A stretch of 64,000 bases of DNA from Glossina fuscipes (Eukaryota > Arthropoda > Insecta > Diptera > Glossinidae), in assembly GCF_014805625.2 (NCBI RefSeq), contig NW_023998455.1, positions 980,982-1,044,981 on the forward strand, in the 5' to 3' direction. The position numbers were made by a program, and so were the translations under genes. Below are positions 36,121 to 48,053 of this stretch, piece by piece. Position 1 is the first letter of the stretch. Every line of letters starts with the position of its first letter. A model generated the notes under the pieces. That model was not told the DNA's origin. It did not search any database and was given only the letters and a program-made list of their open reading frames with translations.

Positions 36121-37289
36121 TTTTTACTTGCTTTTCACTAACATACTCAAATGGTCATCTCAATGCTGAAAGCAATTTTATAAACATTTAGAGTCCATGC
36201 ATTGGTGCATTAGTGATTCGCTTTAGCATTTAAAAAAACGCAGTTCAAGTATTTTCGCAACCATGGACTAATTACAGAGTTGATTTATTCGTAAACTCGA
36301 CAAATAAGCATTGCCAACACCGTCGCGCGGTATTCTCTTCGTTTTTTGAATTTTTCCGGTTTATTGGCGGGAGGAAGGTCACTCAACTCATTTTATTTCT
36401 TCATCATTTTTGGATCTTTTCTCACAATGTTTAAATTGACTTTTAACTAATTGATGCCCTGAAAGAACAAGGTCGAAGAAATAGACCGAAAATTGATCGT
36501 CCTCATGAGAAGAGCGATTTCCTTTTTTTGCTTTTTATCATGGCTGGTCACTCAGAAGATGTTCTCTACACATGTATATGTAGTGTAATGATCAGGGGGA
36601 AAAAAGTAGGGATGAAAGGATAGGTCAACTTTTCGTCTCGAGGTTTGCTGAAGCGAAAAGTTTCTATATGAAAAAATATATTAATAGACGATTGCATGGT
36701 AAGTTTTTGAAGAGGTCTTCATTAAAAATTGGTACAATATATCAGGTGTTTCCATGTATTTCGACCATTTTTCCATTTGAAGAACTATTTGACCATTTTT
36801 CCATTGAGAATAATTGCTCGTAAGTGTCTAATTGACAATTGATTCGTGAACTGCTAAGCAGTTCGAAAATTCTTCGAGAGTTTGTGGTGGGTAGTGGATT
36901 TTCGATCACTAACTCTGGCAATTCATTGTCTTTGAACTTTACTAAATTTAACCGTTGTGGACATTGGCATTTCGCATTACTTTATTGTTTGCATCAATAG
37001 GTACCGATGATCAAAATACATGCAAGTATCTAATACAAAAATGGGACCCATTGCCGTAGTAAGAAAGGCATTAAATTATCTAAAATATTTTATTCATTTT
37101 TTATTCTAATTACATCTCTTATCTGCTCTCTATCGTACTCGTTTAAATCTTAATTCCATTGGAAAGTAAAAGTGTCCTTATTTAACTCAAAAGAAATGTT
37201 TTTTTTTCACATTATATCTACCATCGAAAATTTTAGGTATCCTAAATATTTCCTTCCATTTGTACTCCATAGAAATATGTGCACGAAAA

Positions 37290-37665
37290 ATGCCATAAAG
37301 TAGTTATTCTCTCAGCATAAAATTCACAACCGATTTAAATATTAGATCCGTTCGTCAGCCTTTCTGTCTGACTTATGCTATTTGAAGACTGACAAGCGTG
37401 CCATGAGAAGCTCAAAAATGCCGTGCGTGGACGATAGTACATCCACGCCTCCAATACGCGACAAATTACAATTGCCATAAAGTAGTTATTCTCTCAGCAT
37501 AAAATCCACAGCCGACTTAATATTAGATCCATTCGTCAGCCTTTCTGTCTGACTTATGCTATTTGAAGACTGACAAGTGTACCATGAAAACCTGAAACTC
37601 ACTGTACGCTCTCAGAGGGTAGTACATCCACGCCCACAACACGCGCAAAATTACAATTTACAATT
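37290..37665 (+). repeat. Tandem duplication, about 184-bp period, family B-related
   Basis: GCCATAAAGTAGTTATTCTC starts copies at about 37292 and 37476, over 90% alike by eye. Each includes CCTTTCTGTCTGACTTATGC and GTAGTACATCCACGCC. The CGCCCACAACACGC motif links it to family B. Confidence 0.75.
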
Positions 37666-38769
37666 CATGGCAGATATTCGTGTGAAATGAAGTGTACTTC
37701 TGTTGGAAGATCATCTTGTCTTGTAATGAAAAACTTGAATGTTGTTGTTCTAGCCGCGATAGAAGATGTTCTTAGGGTCTACTAACAAATCAGCAAAAAA
37801 ATATCCCGATTGGTTGATATGACTCGTTCTAAGGTAAAAATGTATTTTTTTTGAAGCTTTTTTTAGTTTACTTAAGTTTCAGTGAAATAAAAGCCCGTCG
37901 ATGATGTTGTTTGCGCACAACAAACAAATAATTTGTACTTTCACTTTTCCCACATTTCAGACATTTTGTTTAAAATTATTTTTATAATTAATGTATGTCA
38001 ACACTCAATGCGAATAAAAACATAAAAGAGTCATTCACTACAGGAAAAGAAAGGAAAACAAGTAACTAAATGTTCGAGTAAGAACGAATCTTGGTTACCT
38101 GACATGGTAAGGCAAAAATATGTTCAAAGCTTGAAAACGGCCATGAATCGTCCATAAACGCTATAGATTGCAAATATTAATAAAGTTGAGGGCAAGAAGT
38201 TAAAAATTTGGAACTAATCTTGGCAGGGAGACTTGTATTAACTATTCCTCTCTTATCGATGATTAACGTAAAAGCCGGTTGCCAGTAAAAGCGGACAGTT
38301 GTGACTAGCCCGATTGACTAATAGGCCTAAAAAATTGATATTAAAAATTCTTTGGTCATTAGAGATTTGCTTGCATAATGAAGGCATTTGCAGTATGCAT
38401 CATGCGCCTATGCAGTTGAGAATTCAATTTCCTCTGCATAGTTGGAGTAAGAAAATATTTTGAGTGACGCACGATGCATTCATTGGGTTCAGCGATTTAC
38501 TTCTCTTGTTTCTCGGCATCATCAGCGGTCGAAACTGTGCTGATTGCAGCAAATGATCAAAGACTAGGGATATACTTCATATTGTTTTTCGATAAATCCC
38601 ATAGAACTATTGTAGGGTGTTATGTGTTAGCGCTGTAATAGACAATAAAGAATCTAACCTGCTATCGTAATGAATATCAAAACGGATAGAAAAAATTTTT
38701 CTATGTAATCAGTGGAGTAAGTACACAAAAACGAATACTTACGGTTTGAATTTTAGTAAAGTAGAGTTA

Positions 38770-39790
38770 TCGCTTAGCGAAGTAATTCACAGAGGTACGG
38801 ACAAGGTAATAAATCAGAGAGTATTACAATGATAAGGTATGGATAAGAAATAGTAAGGTAAAGTTCAGATAGTATTACAATGATAAACTACGGATAAAGT
38901 AATGACTCAGAGAATGTTACAATGAGAAGAAGAATGTTATAATGGTTCAGAGAATATTGAAACGACCAGGTATGGAGAAAGTAATAGTTCAGAAAGCATT
39001 ACAAAGATAAACTACGGATAAGGTTATAGCTCAGAGAGTCCTACAACGACAAGGTACGTATAAGTTAACAAGTTCGAAGAATATTACGATGATCAGGTAC
39101 GAATAAGGTAACAGCTCAGAGAGTATACAATGATAAGGTAACGACAAGGTAATACATCGGAGATAAGGTAAGGATAAGAAATAGTGAGGTAAGGTTCAGA
39201 GAGTACTACAATGATAATGTAAGGGCAAGATAATAGTTCAGAGAGTATAACAATGATAAACTACGGAGCCTCAGAGAATTTTACAACGACAAGGTACGTA
39301 TAAGTTATAGTTTAGAGAATATTACGATGATCAGGTACGAATAAGGTAACAGCTCAGAGAGTATTGCAATGATATGGTACCGACAAGGTAATAAATCGGA
39401 GAATATTATAATGATAAGTTAAGGATAAGGAAATAGTTTATAGAGTGCTACAATGATAAGCTACGTATAAAGTATTATTATTATTAATTTCACCAGAGAA
39501 ATAAATTCTAAGCCTAAACTCTTAATGCACTAGCATTCTAAGGCTATCGGCTTTTATTAAAAATTCTACCGCACTTGAGATTCGAACCCGCGACCATTGA
39601 GTTGCTAGTCGAGATTCCTCGCCCTCGGTCACTTAGGCGGATCTACGTACAAAGTAACCAGAGAGTATTAGGTAGTAGGTAAGCCGGAGAGTAAAACAAC
39701 GATAAGGCACTGATAAGGTAATAGCTCACAGAAAATTATAACGATGCTGTACGGATAAAGTGATAACTCAAAGAATATGACAATGACGAG
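38770..39790 (+). repeat. Minisatellite array, roughly 40-60 bp GA-rich unit
   Basis: The recurring core is CAGAGAGTATTACAATGATA followed by AGGTACGGATAAGGTAATAG, with about 18-20 diverged units and many small indels. It is interrupted at 39475-39642 by a SINE. Confidence 0.85.
39475..39642 (-). repeat. tRNA-headed SINE with target-site duplication
   Basis: On the minus strand the element begins ATCCGCCTAAGTGACCGAGG (box A-like TGACCGAGG) and has GGGTTCGAATCTC (box B), a CCGC/GCGG acceptor-like pairing and an anticodon-like stem CGACTA/TGGTCG. The body follows, ending in a TAATAA-type tail. The host array carries CTACGTATAAAGTA at 39461-39474 and CTACGTACAAAGTA at 39643-39656: a 14-bp duplication with one mismatch. 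Removing one copy and the insert restores the array unit. About 168 bp. It is not a functional tRNA, because the anticodon loop is too long. Confidence 0.72.
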
Positions 39791-40449
39791 ATACGATAAA
39801 GCGATCTTCTTTTCTTTTGTTTTTTTTCTTTTTCAAAAACTTTAAAGCACTAAAAGGTTCTTTAAGTATCGATCGATTAAGATTGCTTTGTAAAAAATTA
39901 ATTACTATTTAAATTACATCAATATTTTTTATGATTTATTGTATTGTTTTTAATTACGTCTGATTTATGTATTATTTTGCAAAAACGGGCATAAAGAACA
40001 AGCATAAAAGTAACGTCTACTTCATCAATCATTTCAATGGATAATAACACTATAAGTTGTCTTACGGCGCTCTCACCGTTAACCTGTGGTAATTTTAATT
40101 ATTTGATACGAAACAAGTGCGCAATGATAACAATTTCCTTTTGTGATTTTCAGAGAACATTTTTTTTCGTTAAATTAAATTTTCATTGCTTGATGCAGCC
40201 TCTTTTGGAAAACGTAAAGGAGGATCCACCTAAAAAGATATCAAGCGATGGGTATCTTTGTTCTTCCGTCAATAAAACGTTACAAATAACAACGTGTAAC
40301 GTTTTTCTGCTATAAATCGATACGAGAATGTCTTTGCGATTATTTTTGTTAAAACTATTTCACTAATGTGTTCGCATACCTATCGTCTTTTGCCTTCTTT
40401 TGAGTGCGAGGACAAGCTCCCTTTAGTCCTCTTGACCAATTGCAATAAA

Positions 40450-41745
40450 CTTTTAGTCGATGCCGCGATCGCTATATGGTTTATTAATAATTGGATTCAC
40501 GCAGGTGATAATTCCAAGACAGATAAAAAAGATGACTCCAGCAGTTTTCACAATTGATCGCGAAAACGAATTATGATGCTTGGCATCTTGCCGATTCCGG
40601 TTAAGATTTATGCTCGAAACCGTAAGATATTATAATATGACTATGAAAAAAAAGTTGTCTGCCAATTACGGCAAACAGAAGACACTTTGAAGACTTTGAA
40701 GATAAACGATCGTTCGAGAAACATTAATCGATTGTGTAATCGACTTGAGTGATCACGGAGCTCTTAATTGCGGAATGATTTGTGGTGATCGCGAAAGTGT
40801 TAATTGTCAATAGTGCAAGCCTAGTGCAATTGATAGGAAACCACATTTTAGCCCATTGAAGACAACAAAGCAAATAATTTCAAGAATATGATCATTTCAT
40901 GAATGATTTATGATCAATCGCGAAGAGTTTTATGATGGATTGCAGACGGATCGGTTTCTTGTTCCTCTCGAAGCGCGGTTAACGATGAATGGCGAAATTT
41001 TTTATAAATACATAATGAATAGTTTAGTGCCTATAATACCGGAGATAATTTCGACATCGAGGCAAAGGGTAAGCAGTTATACTATAAGTTATTTCATTTA
41101 ACCCTGGAAGTATCGATCGGAAAAAATTTTAAGGATAATCGATTGCGGCCAACATACGATAATTTTAACACCAATAGATTAGATAATTGCTGGAGTACGA
41201 TCACGCTGGCAACTATGATCAATTTTCGGTTGATCACCGAATAAGTTCTAGGTTGACACAAGCGATTACATCAAGAATATGAATTATTTGTCTAATGATT
41301 TCGTTTGTTTTTGAGTATAGAACGAGTCGTGGTTGCTCGTAGAAAGGTTTCTTCACGGTCGCAGAAAATGTATCGCAAATCGTAAGAATATTATAAGATA
41401 TCAGGCAACGCACGACCAAGGAAGTAAAGACAAAGAGAAGGAGAGAAGAAAAAGAAGAAGAGGGACGAAGAAGAAGTAGGACAGAAGAAGCTATTTCCAA
41501 GAATACATGATGAAAGAGGATGGTAAAATGGTTAACGATCAATCGCGAAAGTGTTGCTATTGCTAGCAAATACCAATTGCTCATGGCACGATTTAAAGTC
41601 GGTGATGGAACTGATTTATAGACAACTGCGATACGATATGCTACAGATCGTTGCACGATCAACCTCGCATGGACGTAGGATCGATCATGAAAAGATTTAT
41701 AATAGATCGAGAAACTATGGATCGCTGATCATGCCAAAACAGCTT
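40450..41745. other. GATC/CGAT-rich island
   Basis: I count about 20 GATC tetramers in 1.3 kb, against about 4-5 expected at this base composition. The string ATCGCGAA recurs at about 40557, 40790, 40917 and 41546, usually next to GATC. Several 60-90 codon plus-strand open frames lie here, but none is recognised or spliced convincingly. Confidence 0.6.
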
Positions 41746-41823
41746 AGGTAAAGATAGAATTACATTGTAAACTTCAAAAAATAAAGAGAGCTTTCTTTTA
41801 TTTAAAGTGACATTGCTCTTATT

Positions 41824-41859
41824 TTAGGTGGCCCCGCCGGCTATGCGGGGCCAGCCTAA
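41824..41859 (+). other. GC-rich perfect-core hairpin
   Basis: The arms GGTGGCCCCGC and GCGGGGCCAGCC flank a 7-nt loop CGGCTAT. There are 9 uninterrupted pairs at the core, one bulged G, and 5 more pairs. This is the most GC-rich stretch in an AT-rich neighbourhood. Confidence 0.75.
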
Positions 41860-41868
41860 GCCATCAGT

Positions 41869-42060
41869 AAACCAAGGACACAGTATGTCACAGATATAAA
41901 AAGGAAACTGTTCAGACAATCTAATCAAAACCGTGGATTGGGACTATACCAGAACCTGGACCCAGAAAACTTACAATGCAGACGTACTAAAAATCTCAAG
42001 AAACTCCGCAACCCGCAAAATCCAAAAAGAGAAAGCGATATTAATGAGGGAATGCCATGA
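41869..42060 (+). other. Unrecognised coding-like fragment
   Basis: An open frame of about 60 codons after an in-frame TAA. It reads QYVTDIKRKLFRQSNQNRGL, GLYQNLDPENLQCRRTKNLK and KLRNPQNPKRESDINEGMP, then TGA. Its third codon positions are richer in C and G than the surroundings, as in real coding DNA. There is no ATG near the start. It could be a transposon protein remnant or an exon; I do not recognise it. Confidence 0.35.
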
Positions 42061-42295
42061 AGCATTACTCTATTATTTTTAATGTTTCTTGGTGCATAGT
42101 TAAACCGGTTTCAGGGTTGATTGCAAAGCGTGGCAAAAAGGCGCTTAATCGAAAAACCCTTGCCGCAAGGCTTTTATGTCTTTCTGTTGTTCGCAAAAGG
42201 TTGCTTGGAGAAGTCAAGCAAAGGCGTGCTCATGAAGGAAACAAAAAATTGCTTGGGATTTTTAGCGTTTTTCTTGTATTTACCTTAGATGGGTG
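42060..42295 (-). pseudogene. Possible bacterial (Wolbachia-like) insertion fragment
   Basis: On the minus strand the text reads YKKNAKNPKQFFVSFMSTPL, LDFSKQPFANNRKT, stop, then KPCGKGFSIKRLFATLCNQP, stop. It is bacterial in style and reminds me of small repeated Wolbachia open frames. That resemblance is from memory and not checked. Broken by stops, so not a gene now. Confidence 0.3.
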
Positions 42296-42570
42296 AGTGG
42301 GTGTCCGTGATTCGTTCTGAGGTAAACACAAATTTTCTTATTATGCATACATTTACAAAATTTGTTTATTTTGATTTACTTTTAGATTTTAATTTCCGTT
42401 TTTCTAAACACATCGCAAGCACATTTCACCAAATATCACAGATTATATAAAGTTTTCTTATATATATATATATATATATTTTTTTTTTTTTTGATATAAA
42501 AAGAAACAATTTTTTCTCTTTCTTGTTAAAACTTAAAAAAATAAAAAAAAACTTTATTTTAAAGATTTAT

Positions 42571-42670
42571 NNNNNNNNNNNNNNNNNNNNNNNNNNNNNN
42601 NNNNNNNNNNNNNNNNNNNNNNNNNNNNNNNNNNNNNNNNNNNNNNNNNNNNNNNNNNNNNNNNNNNNNN
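42571..42670. other. Assembly gap (100 N) with duplicated flanks
   Basis: The 44 bp left of the gap (42527-42570) are identical to the 44 bp right of it (42671-42714). The duplication is probably an assembly artefact at a low-complexity A/T region. Confidence 0.9.
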
Positions 42671-43574
42671 TAAAACTTAAAAAAATAAAAAAAAACTTTA
42701 TTTTAAAGATTTATTTATTTTAGTTACTTTTTACTTAAAAATACATTATTACGCACTAGCTGAGAATATATTTTAGTTTTTATTTATTTATTTATTTTTT
42801 TTATTTTTGTTTGTTTTTTGTATAGGAAAAATTTATTTTTCTATTTAGTAAGTTTTCAACGTTGCATGTTAACCGTAATTTAGAACAATTTCAACTGAAT
42901 GTTGGCAAACTTGTGTAGATTTTATGGCATTTTTTTTTTCTGTTTTTTTTTGTTTTTTTTTTTTTTTTTTTTTTTTTTGTAATATTGTAGTTGTTATTTT
43001 ATTATGATTTTTTTTTTAATTTTCATAGGAATTTTAAGAGAAAACAAGAGACAATTTATTTAAACGATCTCTTCAAGCTAAGCAATTCAGAGCTCTACTC
43101 TCTTTTCGTAGCTTGAGTGTACTCATGTGGATTATATTGGGAGGACTCGTGTAAGCGTTTTTTTTTTTGATTTTGTTGATTTGTTTTTATTCGACCGGTC
43201 GCCTTCAGAATTGATGTCATTTCAATTTTTTTTTTTTCGTTTTTTATTATTTTCGTCGTTACATAAATCAATGAATATGTAAACCACTAGTAGAAAATGT
43301 GTAACATTGAAAAACACATGCATTTGAAGACGTCACGTCAATGATCATCAATTAGCTGAACATGTTGTAACATGCGAGAAGACATTGATTTGTAACGATT
43401 TGTTGCGGTTTCTAATTGTTTAATGAATTTAGGTTAATAGCAGTAACATCAAATCAACGGTAATTGTTTACATACACAAATAGCCATAAATCCGGGATTA
43501 GAGATAGGCTTACAATAATCAGGATATGAGGCCAATTAAGGAATTATTGATCGCTCTATTAATTCCTTTTTAAA

Positions 43575-44465
43575 GGCCAAATATTCGTATTCGTCCGTCT
43601 ATCCTTTGAAAGCATACTCAGAGGCCATAAAGACACACTCATTAGTTTGGCGTTTTCGCTGTATTTTTTTTATGTCCATCGGTCTTTTGAAAGCATTCTC
43701 GGAGATCATAAAGACCCCGTAAGTTATTAAAATTGTTGATTAATTTGGGATTTTCTCTGCACTTTTGTACGTCCATCTGTCCTTTGAGAGCATTCTCAGA
43801 GATCATTAGGGCTCCATAATATATTCGAATTGCCTGTCCTTTGAGAGCATTCTCAAAGGTCATAAGGACATCGTGGATAGAAAAAATTGCTGACTAGTTT
43901 GGCGTTTTCACCATATTATTATAAGTGTGTCTGTTCTTTAAAAAGGTTTCTCAGAGGTCGTAAAGACTCCGTAAGTTATTCAAATTATTGTTTAATTAGG
44001 GGTTTTCCCGGTATTTTTGTTTGTTCCTGTGCTCTCGAAAAGAATTCTCAGGGCATTAAAGTTATTCTTCGGCTTGAGATTTCTTACTCCTTTTTCCTAT
44101 GACCATCTGTCCTTTGAAAGCATTCCTGGAGACACTGAGGATTTTATAAATTATTCTGATAGAAGGTTTTCCCACATTTTTGTGCGCCCGTCTGTCGTTT
44201 GAATACATTCTCAGAGACTGTATATTAAATCTATTGATTAATCAGGGATCTCGTCTCTCCTTTGAAAGAACGTCGAAGCCGTTAAGACTGTCAAAAGTTT
44301 TTCCCCTTTTTTTTTGTATGTTCGTCTACCCTTTGAATGTATTTTCAGAAAGAAATTACAGGAACGTCTAGGCCGCTAACATTCTTCAGCGGTTCAAATT
44401 TTTATCGTTTCTTTTTATATGTTCCTCTGTCCGTAGAAAGAATTTTCAGAGGCCATGAAATGCTA
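43575..44465 (+). repeat. Minisatellite array, 60-100 bp unit
   Basis: About nine units, each with GTCCNTCTGTCCTTTGAAAG, CATTCTCAGAGGTCATAAAG, ACTCCGTAAGTTATTCAAAT and GGGATTTTCCCG-like strings. The unit contains a GTCY block like that of family A, so it may have arisen from such an element. Confidence 0.82.
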
Positions 44466-45924
44466 AACTTATTGCCCTAAGATCTTCTTTAGATTACTCT
44501 ACGGCCGCGTATTCAGTAAAATTTTGCACACATTCTCTTCATTAAAACGTTTAACCCGATCAAGGAGTTTGAAGGATTTTCCTTCTAGTCAGAAATGAGT
44601 TCAATTGGTAATCAGCATTAGATGGCTGAAGATTAAGGTTAATTAAGGTCCATATAATTTTCAATTTTTCTCACTTTTTAAATACTTACGACATTAGCTT
44701 CTATAATAGTTAATAATAGTTGTTAGATTTGTAAATTATAACAACGGACGCTTAATAGTATACCGAAATGTTTTGCACCAAGTTAGGAGATTTCCTATCC
44801 CCGTAGCTTTCTATTGAACTTTACAAACCCAGATAAGGCAAAAATATTCTTAGTAAAATCCTATATATCGATTGACATGATAAAAATAGGTAAAAATTAA
44901 AACGTTCTCGTAAATCAATAAAATATTTCGATATATTTTTCTTACCTACGATCGTAACACGGAATTAATTTTGAAATTCAATGGAAATTTTTGTTGTTCA
45001 ATTTATAAACATACATAGCTGTTAGTATTTAAGAGTGCAATGCAATGCAATTTTTATAAAGTTGTCTAAAAAGTATTAAGCCTTTAAAAAAACATTTTGC
45101 TCTATGCTCCACAGTCTTCTAGGAACGTCGAATTTTTAGCTTTTTTTATATTCTAATCATATTTCTTTTAAGTCCTTCCAACAAAGTCAAGCAAGGAAAT
45201 TGCGTAAGGCTGTTGGTAAAAAATTTTTATAATTTCTTCTTCTTATTCATTTAGCGACAGATGGATTGTATGATGAATGAGTGAAAATTTCGTAATCAAG
45301 CTTTTCTCCCTATTGACGGACCGTTCCTTAAAAATGTATTTCGAGCTGGTCTTGCCAGTGTACAATATTCTTCCAGTTGGAATATTGCGATATTTTTTTT
45401 TTTTTCTGTTGCTCTAATTTTCAACAATATTGTTCTTCGTTTGCACCTTTCTCTATATATGCATTTTGTACTACGAAACCCGTTAAATGCATTGCATGAG
45501 TGCCGTAGCGATCGTTGGCAAACTGTGGAATTTTGCATTGCTTTAACAATAATTTTTCTCACGCTTTATTATCATATGTTGCCCGCATTTTATTTATTTA
45601 TTAACTCATTGTCACCGCTCACTTTAGCAAGCTTTATGCTCATTAGATTTTACACGAGTTTCACTAACAAATAAACGATCGAGGAAGAGCTTGCTTGGGA
45701 ATGAGCTCGAAATTTCAAGGAAAAATTCCTTTTTTTGGGTTATGAATTATTATAGGATTCCCAGGAAAAAAAAAAAAAATAGGTTCCTGAATAATGTACA
45801 ATGGCTTCTCCTCTTTAAGCAAATTGTATGGCATGTTCTCAGTCCAATCTTTCAAGGAAACCATTGTTTCGCCAAGTTTGATGAAAGCGATTTGGATTTT
45901 GGATGAAGAAGAAGTTAATCCAAA

Positions 45925-46115
45925 TCAAGATATTGGCTAATTTGTGCGGGAACAATTTCTACCTACTCCCACTTACAGGTCGGTTGCGGATTTACTTAGA
46001 TCTTGCATGCGATATTAAGAGATGAGAACAACAACATCTACCTTCTTCCACTTAAAGCATGGACGCAGAGTTAATTAGATCTTACGTGGATTCTTAAGAG
46101 ATAGGAAGCCACGAT
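45925..46115 (+). repeat. Two-unit tandem duplication (about 82 bp)
   Basis: ACAATTTCTACCTACTCCCA to TTAAGAGATGAGAAC is followed by the diverged copy ACAACATCTACCTTCTTCCA to TTAAGAGATAGGAAG. Confidence 0.65.
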
Positions 46116-46269
46116 GTTGATCGTCTTTCGAGGGAATATCATCTACCACATCTGTGTCCGATGACTCGCTCTAAAGCCAATGTCTTCTATTTTTGTAAAC
46201 AGAGCTATTACTTCAGGATCACATTTAGCTTCTCACGCTACGTCGTGAGGAGAAAACTCAATTTTTAGT

Positions 46270-46705
46270 TTTTTACCTCACACCATCTGTGATACATCGG
46301 TATATTAAGTTTATACGGAAATATTAGACACCCAGAAGCACGTGAGTTAGACCCATCTTTTATTGTACCGATCGATTCAGAATCGCTTTTACAATTGGAA
46401 TCACTTTTTGAATAGATCTAAGTTTGTCTGTCCGTCTGTCCGTTTATATTGCTTTGTTCAACTTACAAGCTGCCATTCTTAAGATATTTCAAAGAAATCT
46501 TTTGGCTTGTCTGTCCATATGTACGTTTCACATTCCTTTTTTTAACTCTGTATTTTTGAGATATTTCGATGAAATTTGATGTGTCCGGCACGTTTTGGCC
46601 CACTTTTCCTGCCACTCCCCATACAAAGCCTTAGTTCGAAAAGACGTTGTGTAGTTTATTTAGTGCCGAGTCGTGACCTACTATAGCATTTCTACTCGTT
46701 TTATA
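46270..46705 (+). repeat. Family A repeat with internal duplication
   Basis: Starts ACCTCACACCATCTGTGATA. It has two GTCY blocks (GTTTGTCTGTCCGTCTGTCC near 46423 and GGCTTGTCTGTCCATATG near 46504) and ends GTGACCTACTATAGC. The middle is duplicated. Confidence 0.72.
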
Positions 46706-47715
46706 TCAAATTCGAATACGAAGGGTTTTCTTGGTTTCGTAGATCTACCCATTAACCGTATATCTCATCATGGTCTTGCTCTACAATCATTTTCATAACA
46801 TATCACTTCATTATTTTCAAAAGCGGAGAGCTAAGAGCTTTTCAGATTTATCTGTAGAATTTTATTGCGTTTAGATTTTTTTTTTTTTTTTTTTTTTTGG
46901 CTCGTAAACATTTAATATCCGAAAACGATCTAACTTTTGTCATTTCAGCAGTGTTTTCACGCGTTGTGCTTCCCACTACAATAGGAGAAAGTTGTTATAC
47001 CTTTAAGATTATCTTGCATATGCCATAATATTGATGGTTTAGTAAAGATTTAATGTAAACAGTTATTGTTTTCTTTTTCGAAAAAAAAAGCAAAAAAAAA
47101 AAAAAAGCAATCACTTATTATCACAATATAAACAAGACATAGTTAAGCACGGATACTTGAGAGGAATTCGGAAAATATTTTCAATTCACATTCTCGATGC
47201 TCTAACAACCGTTTCACTGTAAAGTCTTGGCATAACTGATTGATTTTTAAATTGATTTATTTTTGTTTTTGTTTCTGCTTTTATTGGTTTTTTTTTTTTT
47301 TTTTTTTTCTAAAGTCAAACACATACAAAGACATATATATCATTAGGTATAAGTAAGTATATAAGTGAACAAGTGTAAATATAAATAAATAAAAAGCAAT
47401 TTTATCTTATTAATCAGCTGTTGTTTCAAGTTGTTTGTTTGTGTCACACATATTAGTTTGGCCTGAAAGTTAGCTGCGCATGACCAAGACGAATTTTAAA
47501 TGATTTGTTTTTTTCTTTTCTTTTTTTTTTTTGCTTCTTTACAATAACAGTTACGTGTTGATATATAGTGAGTGAGAAAGTCTACCGTTAAGTAAGTAAG
47601 AAGCTACGTTAAAGCACAAGCACTTGCACTCATATATATTTTGTAACTCAAATACTTTAAACATATTGCTTAGAAACTATTGTTATACATGTATGTAAAC
47701 TTGACGATCATTCAT

Positions 47716-47730
47716 CGTCATGATCATCGT

Positions 47731-47762
<32 letters not shown>
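47716..47762 (+). repeat. (ATC)n microsatellite
   Basis: CAT/ATC triplets repeat about a dozen times. No coding evidence. Confidence 0.88.
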
Positions 47763-47931
47763 CCGTCATTATGATTATCATTATTGTTGTTAACATCACA
47801 TGCAATTGTGTAAATAATTATTAAATATCATGCGATTGTAGGCGCGCATGCGATCTTTTTTTGCTTATTTTTGTAATTGTTTTTGTTTTTTAAGCAACTC
47901 TATTACAAAATTGCACAATTACTTACATATA

Positions 47932-48003
47932 TATATATATATATATATATATAGATTTTCTGAAACCGGTTGCTACATATATTCAATATAATAAAATATA
48001 TTC

Positions 48004-48052
<49 letters not shown>
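47932..48052 (+). repeat. (TA)n microsatellite cluster
   Basis: Two long TA runs (about 47932-47953 and 48006-48049) separated by AT-rich sequence. Confidence 0.9.

Positions 48053-48053
<1 letters not shown>

Noticed and set aside
39560..39642. Functional tRNA gene
   Set aside because: Box B and part of the fold are there, but the anticodon arm is not canonical and the element continues into a SINE-like body and tail with target-site duplication.
38770..39790. CRISPR-like regular repeats
   Set aside because: Units are adjacent, diverged and without unique spacers. This is a eukaryotic minisatellite.
40037..41751. Four successive plus-strand open frames of 63-92 codons as a multi-exon gene
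   Set aside because: Lengths are near the chance level for this DNA, borders lack consistent splice phases, and no protein family is recognised.
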